Below are positions 6,234 through 7,572 of a DNA stretch of 7,572 nt, one piece after another. The first letter of the stretch is position 1. Every line of letters begins with the position of its first letter. This DNA is from an uncultured Collinsella sp. (GTDB lineage Bacteria; Actinomycetota; Coriobacteriia; Coriobacteriales; Coriobacteriaceae). The notes below the pieces were generated by a model. That model was not told the origin of the DNA, made no database searches, and was given only the letters and a program-made list of their open reading frames with translations. The position numbers and the translations under genes were made by a program. Where the stretch lies: assembly GCA_900556365.1 (NCBI GenBank), contig USOG01000063.1:1-7572 (forward strand). Reading direction: 5' to 3'.

Positions 6234-6278
6234 TGGTGCTCCTTATCGTCGTGCGTTTAAACTACATGAGCGCTTAAT

Positions 6279-6287
6279 ATTTTAGCA
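6279..6287 (-). promoter_or_regulatory. Possible extended -10 promoter element for ftsEX
   Basis: On the minus strand TGC-TAAAAT (6287 to 6279) fits an extended -10 element (TGn then five of six bases of TATAAT). It is about 45 bases upstream of the ftsE start codon. The hexamer 17 bases further upstream (ATGTGC) is a poor -35, as extended -10 promoters tolerate. It lies between the 123-bp palindrome and ftsE, so it would exclude the palindrome from the transcript. Confidence 0.3.
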
Positions 6288-6336
6288 GCATTAGCTTTGC
6301 TGCACATAAGAAGCATGGCCGTGTTTGGGTCCCTCC

Positions 6337-6459
6337 GGCCGGACACAGGGTTACTTTCCAAATCGTCCTCGGACATGTCGGAGCCTCCGCTGCGCACTAC
6401 GTGCGGCGGGGGTTCCTCCGTCCTGCGGAAAGATTTGGAAAGTAACCCTGTGTCCGGCC
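6337..6459. repeat. 123-bp palindromic element with perfect 28-bp arms
   Basis: The left arm (6337-6364, beginning GGCCGGACACAGGG) and right arm (6432-6459, ending CCCTGTGTCCGGCC) are exact reverse complements over 28 bp. The 67-bp centre holds a second inverted repeat: GGAGCCTCCGC (6380-6390) can pair with the GCGGGGGTTCC side (about 6407-6417), and CGCAC (6393-6397) pairs with GTGCG (6401-6405) around the 3-base loop TAC, with a 2-base bulge between the stems. GACATGTC (6369-6376) is a further 8-bp palindrome. Neither end shows a U-tract or a flanking target-site duplication that I can see. It could be a miniature inverted-repeat element, an interspersed repeat of this lineage or a large RNA hairpin. 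It lies about 100 bases upstream of ftsE. Confidence 0.9.
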
Positions 6460-6600
6460 TGCGATAACTAAGGGGTCGCTGCGTTTTACTTGGGTGCAGC
6501 AGCGCCGTGCTTGGGGGCTAAATTGCACTTTGCTGGTCTGGGCCCGTTTCCCGGAGAAAGCCCTTACTTGGTGCGGGCCTAATTTGTTTGTTGCCGACAA
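6397..6600 (-). CDS. Doubtful 67-codon ORF overlapping the palindromic element
   Basis: An open frame of 67 codons begins with TTG at 6598-6600, right at the edge of the transketolase terminator, and ends at a TAG at 6397-6399 inside the 123-bp palindrome. The product is basic and Arg/Gln/Ser-rich ('VRAFSGKRAQTSKVQF...'), with no membrane helix or recognisable domain. There is no ribosome binding site before the TTG, and the DNA is dominated by hairpins. It is more likely a chance frame through a structured non-coding repeat than a gene. I list it because automatic annotation may call it. Confidence 0.12.
   Translation of the reverse strand: MSATNKLGPHQVRAFSGKRAQTSKVQFSPQARRCCTQVKRSDPLVIAGRTQGYFPNLSAGRRNPRRT
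6460..6598. other. Structured non-coding stretch beside the palindrome
   Basis: No convincing gene is seen here. The stretch holds a 6-bp stem (CGCTGC at 6477-6482 with GCAGCG at 6499-6504) and a longer-range stem (GGCCCG at 6541-6546 with CGGGCC at 6574-6579). It also has an imperfect direct repeat, TTACTTGGGTGC (6487-6498 region) and TTACTTGGTGC (6564-6574 region). Together with the 123-bp palindrome it fills the roughly 370-base gap between the transketolase terminator and ftsE. It may be part of the same repeat element or a structured RNA. Confidence 0.4.
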
Positions 6601-6635
6601 AAAACAGGGGCGTCCTCTTTGAGGACGCCCCTGTT
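6599..6635 (-). terminator. Strong Rho-independent terminator of the transketolase gene
   Basis: AACAGGGGCGTCCTC (6603-6617) and GAGGACGCCCCTGTT (6621-6635) form a perfect 15-bp stem with a 3-base loop. On the minus strand it is followed by a run of six T (6604 to 6599, partly within the stem). It begins 46 bases beyond the stop codon at 6682. The plus strand lacks a T-run after the stem, so it acts in the minus direction. Confidence 0.93.
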
Positions 6636-6681
6636 ATGGATTGCATACGGTTGCTGAAGCGATACTTTGCCTCGTCTTGCC

Positions 6682-7572
6682 TTATGCCAAGAACTCCTTG
6701 GTGGTCGCCACGATGTTGGCGGCGTCCAGACCGTACTTGTGCAGAAGCTCGGCACCCGGGCCGGACTCACCGAAGGTGTCGTTGACGCCGATCTTCTTGA
6801 GCGGCGTCGGGCACTGCTCGCACAGGACGTCGGCAACGGCGCTGCCCAGGCCACCGATCACAGAGTGCTCCTCGACGGTCACGACGTGGCCGGTCTTGGT
6901 GGCGCTCTTGACGATCAGGTCGGCATCGATGGGCTTGATGGTGTGCATGTTGATGACCTCGGCGTCGATGCCATCGGCGGCGAGCTGCTCGGCGGCCTCG
7001 AGAGCCTCGCCGACCATCAGGCCGCAGGCGATGATGGTCACATCGGAGCCCTCGCGCATGACAATGCCCTTACCCAACTCGAACTTGTAGGTCTCGGGGT
7101 CGTTGATAACCGGCGAGGCCAAACGGGCGAAGCGCATGTACACGGGGCCGTCGCACTCGTAGGCGGCGCGCGTCACGGCACGGGCCTCGATGTCGTCGGC
7201 GGGAACGATCACGGTCATGCCGGGGATGACACGCATCAGGGCGATATCCTCGCAGCACTGGTGCGTGGCGCCATCCTCGCCCACCGAGATACCGGCGTGC
7301 GTGGCACCGATCTTAACGTTAAGGTGCGGATAGCCGATGGAGTTGCGGACCTGCTCAAAGGCGCGGCCGGCGGCAAACATGGCAAAGCTGCTCGCGAAGG
7401 CGACGCGGCCGGTGGTCGCGATACCGGCGGCAACACCCATCAGGTTGCTCTCGGCGATGCCCACATCGAAGAAGCGGTCGGGGCAGGCGGCCTTAAACTT
7501 GCCGGTCTGCGTGGCGGCGGCCAGGTCGGCGTCGAGGACCACAAAGTCATCGTGCTCGTTGGCGAGCTCGAC
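6682..7572 (-). CDS. Transketolase, C-terminal subunit (partial, runs off the right edge)
   Basis: The frame is open to base 7572 and gives 296 residues, so about the first 10-20 are outside the window. The reading from the edge is VELANEHDDFVVLDADLAAA. It contains the transketolase pyrimidine-binding domain: 'FFDVGIAESNLMGVAAGIA' with the Glu (residue 41 of this partial) expected to activate thiamine diphosphate, and 'THAGISVGEDGATHQ' (91-105). A C-terminal transketolase domain follows ('VTIIACGLMVGEALEAAEQL', 'VEEHSVIGGLGSAVADVL'). The length fits the second half of a split transketolase of about 310 residues, whose diphosphate-binding N-terminal subunit would lie just upstream, right of the window. 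The enzyme moves two-carbon units between sugar phosphates in the pentose phosphate pathway. 1-Deoxy-xylulose-5-phosphate synthase shares this fold but is a single long chain, so it fits less well. An internal GTG at 7542 is not the true start. Confidence 0.92.
   Translation of the reverse strand, partial: VELANEHDDFVVLDADLAAATQTGKFKAACPDRFFDVGIAESNLMGVAAGIATTGRVAFASSFAMFAAGRAFEQVRNSIGYPHLNVKIGATHAGISVGEDGATHQCCEDIALMRVIPGMTVIVPADDIEARAVTRAAYECDGPVYMRFARLASPVINDPETYKFELGKGIVMREGSDVTIIACGLMVGEALEAAEQLAADGIDAEVINMHTIKPIDADLIVKSATKTGHVVTVEEHSVIGGLGSAVADVLCEQCPTPLKKIGVNDTFGESGPGAELLHKYGLDAANIVATTKEFLA

Noticed and set aside
6337..6459. The palindrome as a CRISPR repeat or insertion sequence
   Set aside because: There are only two arms in inverted orientation, no spaced direct repeats, no transposase and no visible target-site duplication.

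Overview
The window is GC-rich bacterial DNA in which every supported gene lies on the minus strand. I infer an actinobacterium of the class Coriobacteriia, most likely Collinsella or a close relative. The grounds are a high-GC genome with strong AGGAGG ribosome binding sites, frequent TTG/GTG starts, FtsEX with an Actinobacteria-type layout, and a split (two-subunit) transketolase. This taxonomic call comes from general resemblance, not from a search.

Layout, read in transcription order from right to left. (1) 7572-6682: the second half of a transketolase (C-terminal subunit of a split enzyme), running off the right edge and closed by a very strong hairpin terminator at 6599-6635. (2) 6636-6234 side: a long non-coding stretch of about 370 bases between that terminator and ftsE. 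It holds a striking 123-bp palindromic element with perfect 28-bp arms (6337-6459), several smaller hairpins, one doubtful 67-codon ORF, and a likely ftsE promoter. (3) 6233-4106: ftsE and ftsX overlap by 14 nt and form the cell-division ABC transporter-like pair. FtsE carries an unusual disordered N-terminal extension of about 170 residues. The pair ends at a strong terminator (4046-4081). (4) 3970-1835: an RNase R-type exoribonuclease, transcribed separately. (5) 1687-365: a serine recombinase (resolvase/invertase) preceded by an inverted-repeat cluster that may be its binding site, then a VanZ-like membrane protein. (6) 160-5: a 51-codon remnant that begins like an RpiR/MurR-type regulator and breaks off after about 28 residues. 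It is preceded by two dyads that could be old operators.

Regions 1-4 are housekeeping: carbon metabolism, division-linked peptidoglycan hydrolase control and RNA decay. The left 1.8 kb is accessory in character: recombinase, broken regulator, VanZ-like protein and several dyads. No CRISPR array, tRNA, rRNA, transposase or obvious defence system was seen. The most unusual items are the 123-bp inverted-repeat element, the extended FtsE, and the recombinase with its adjacent repeat cluster.
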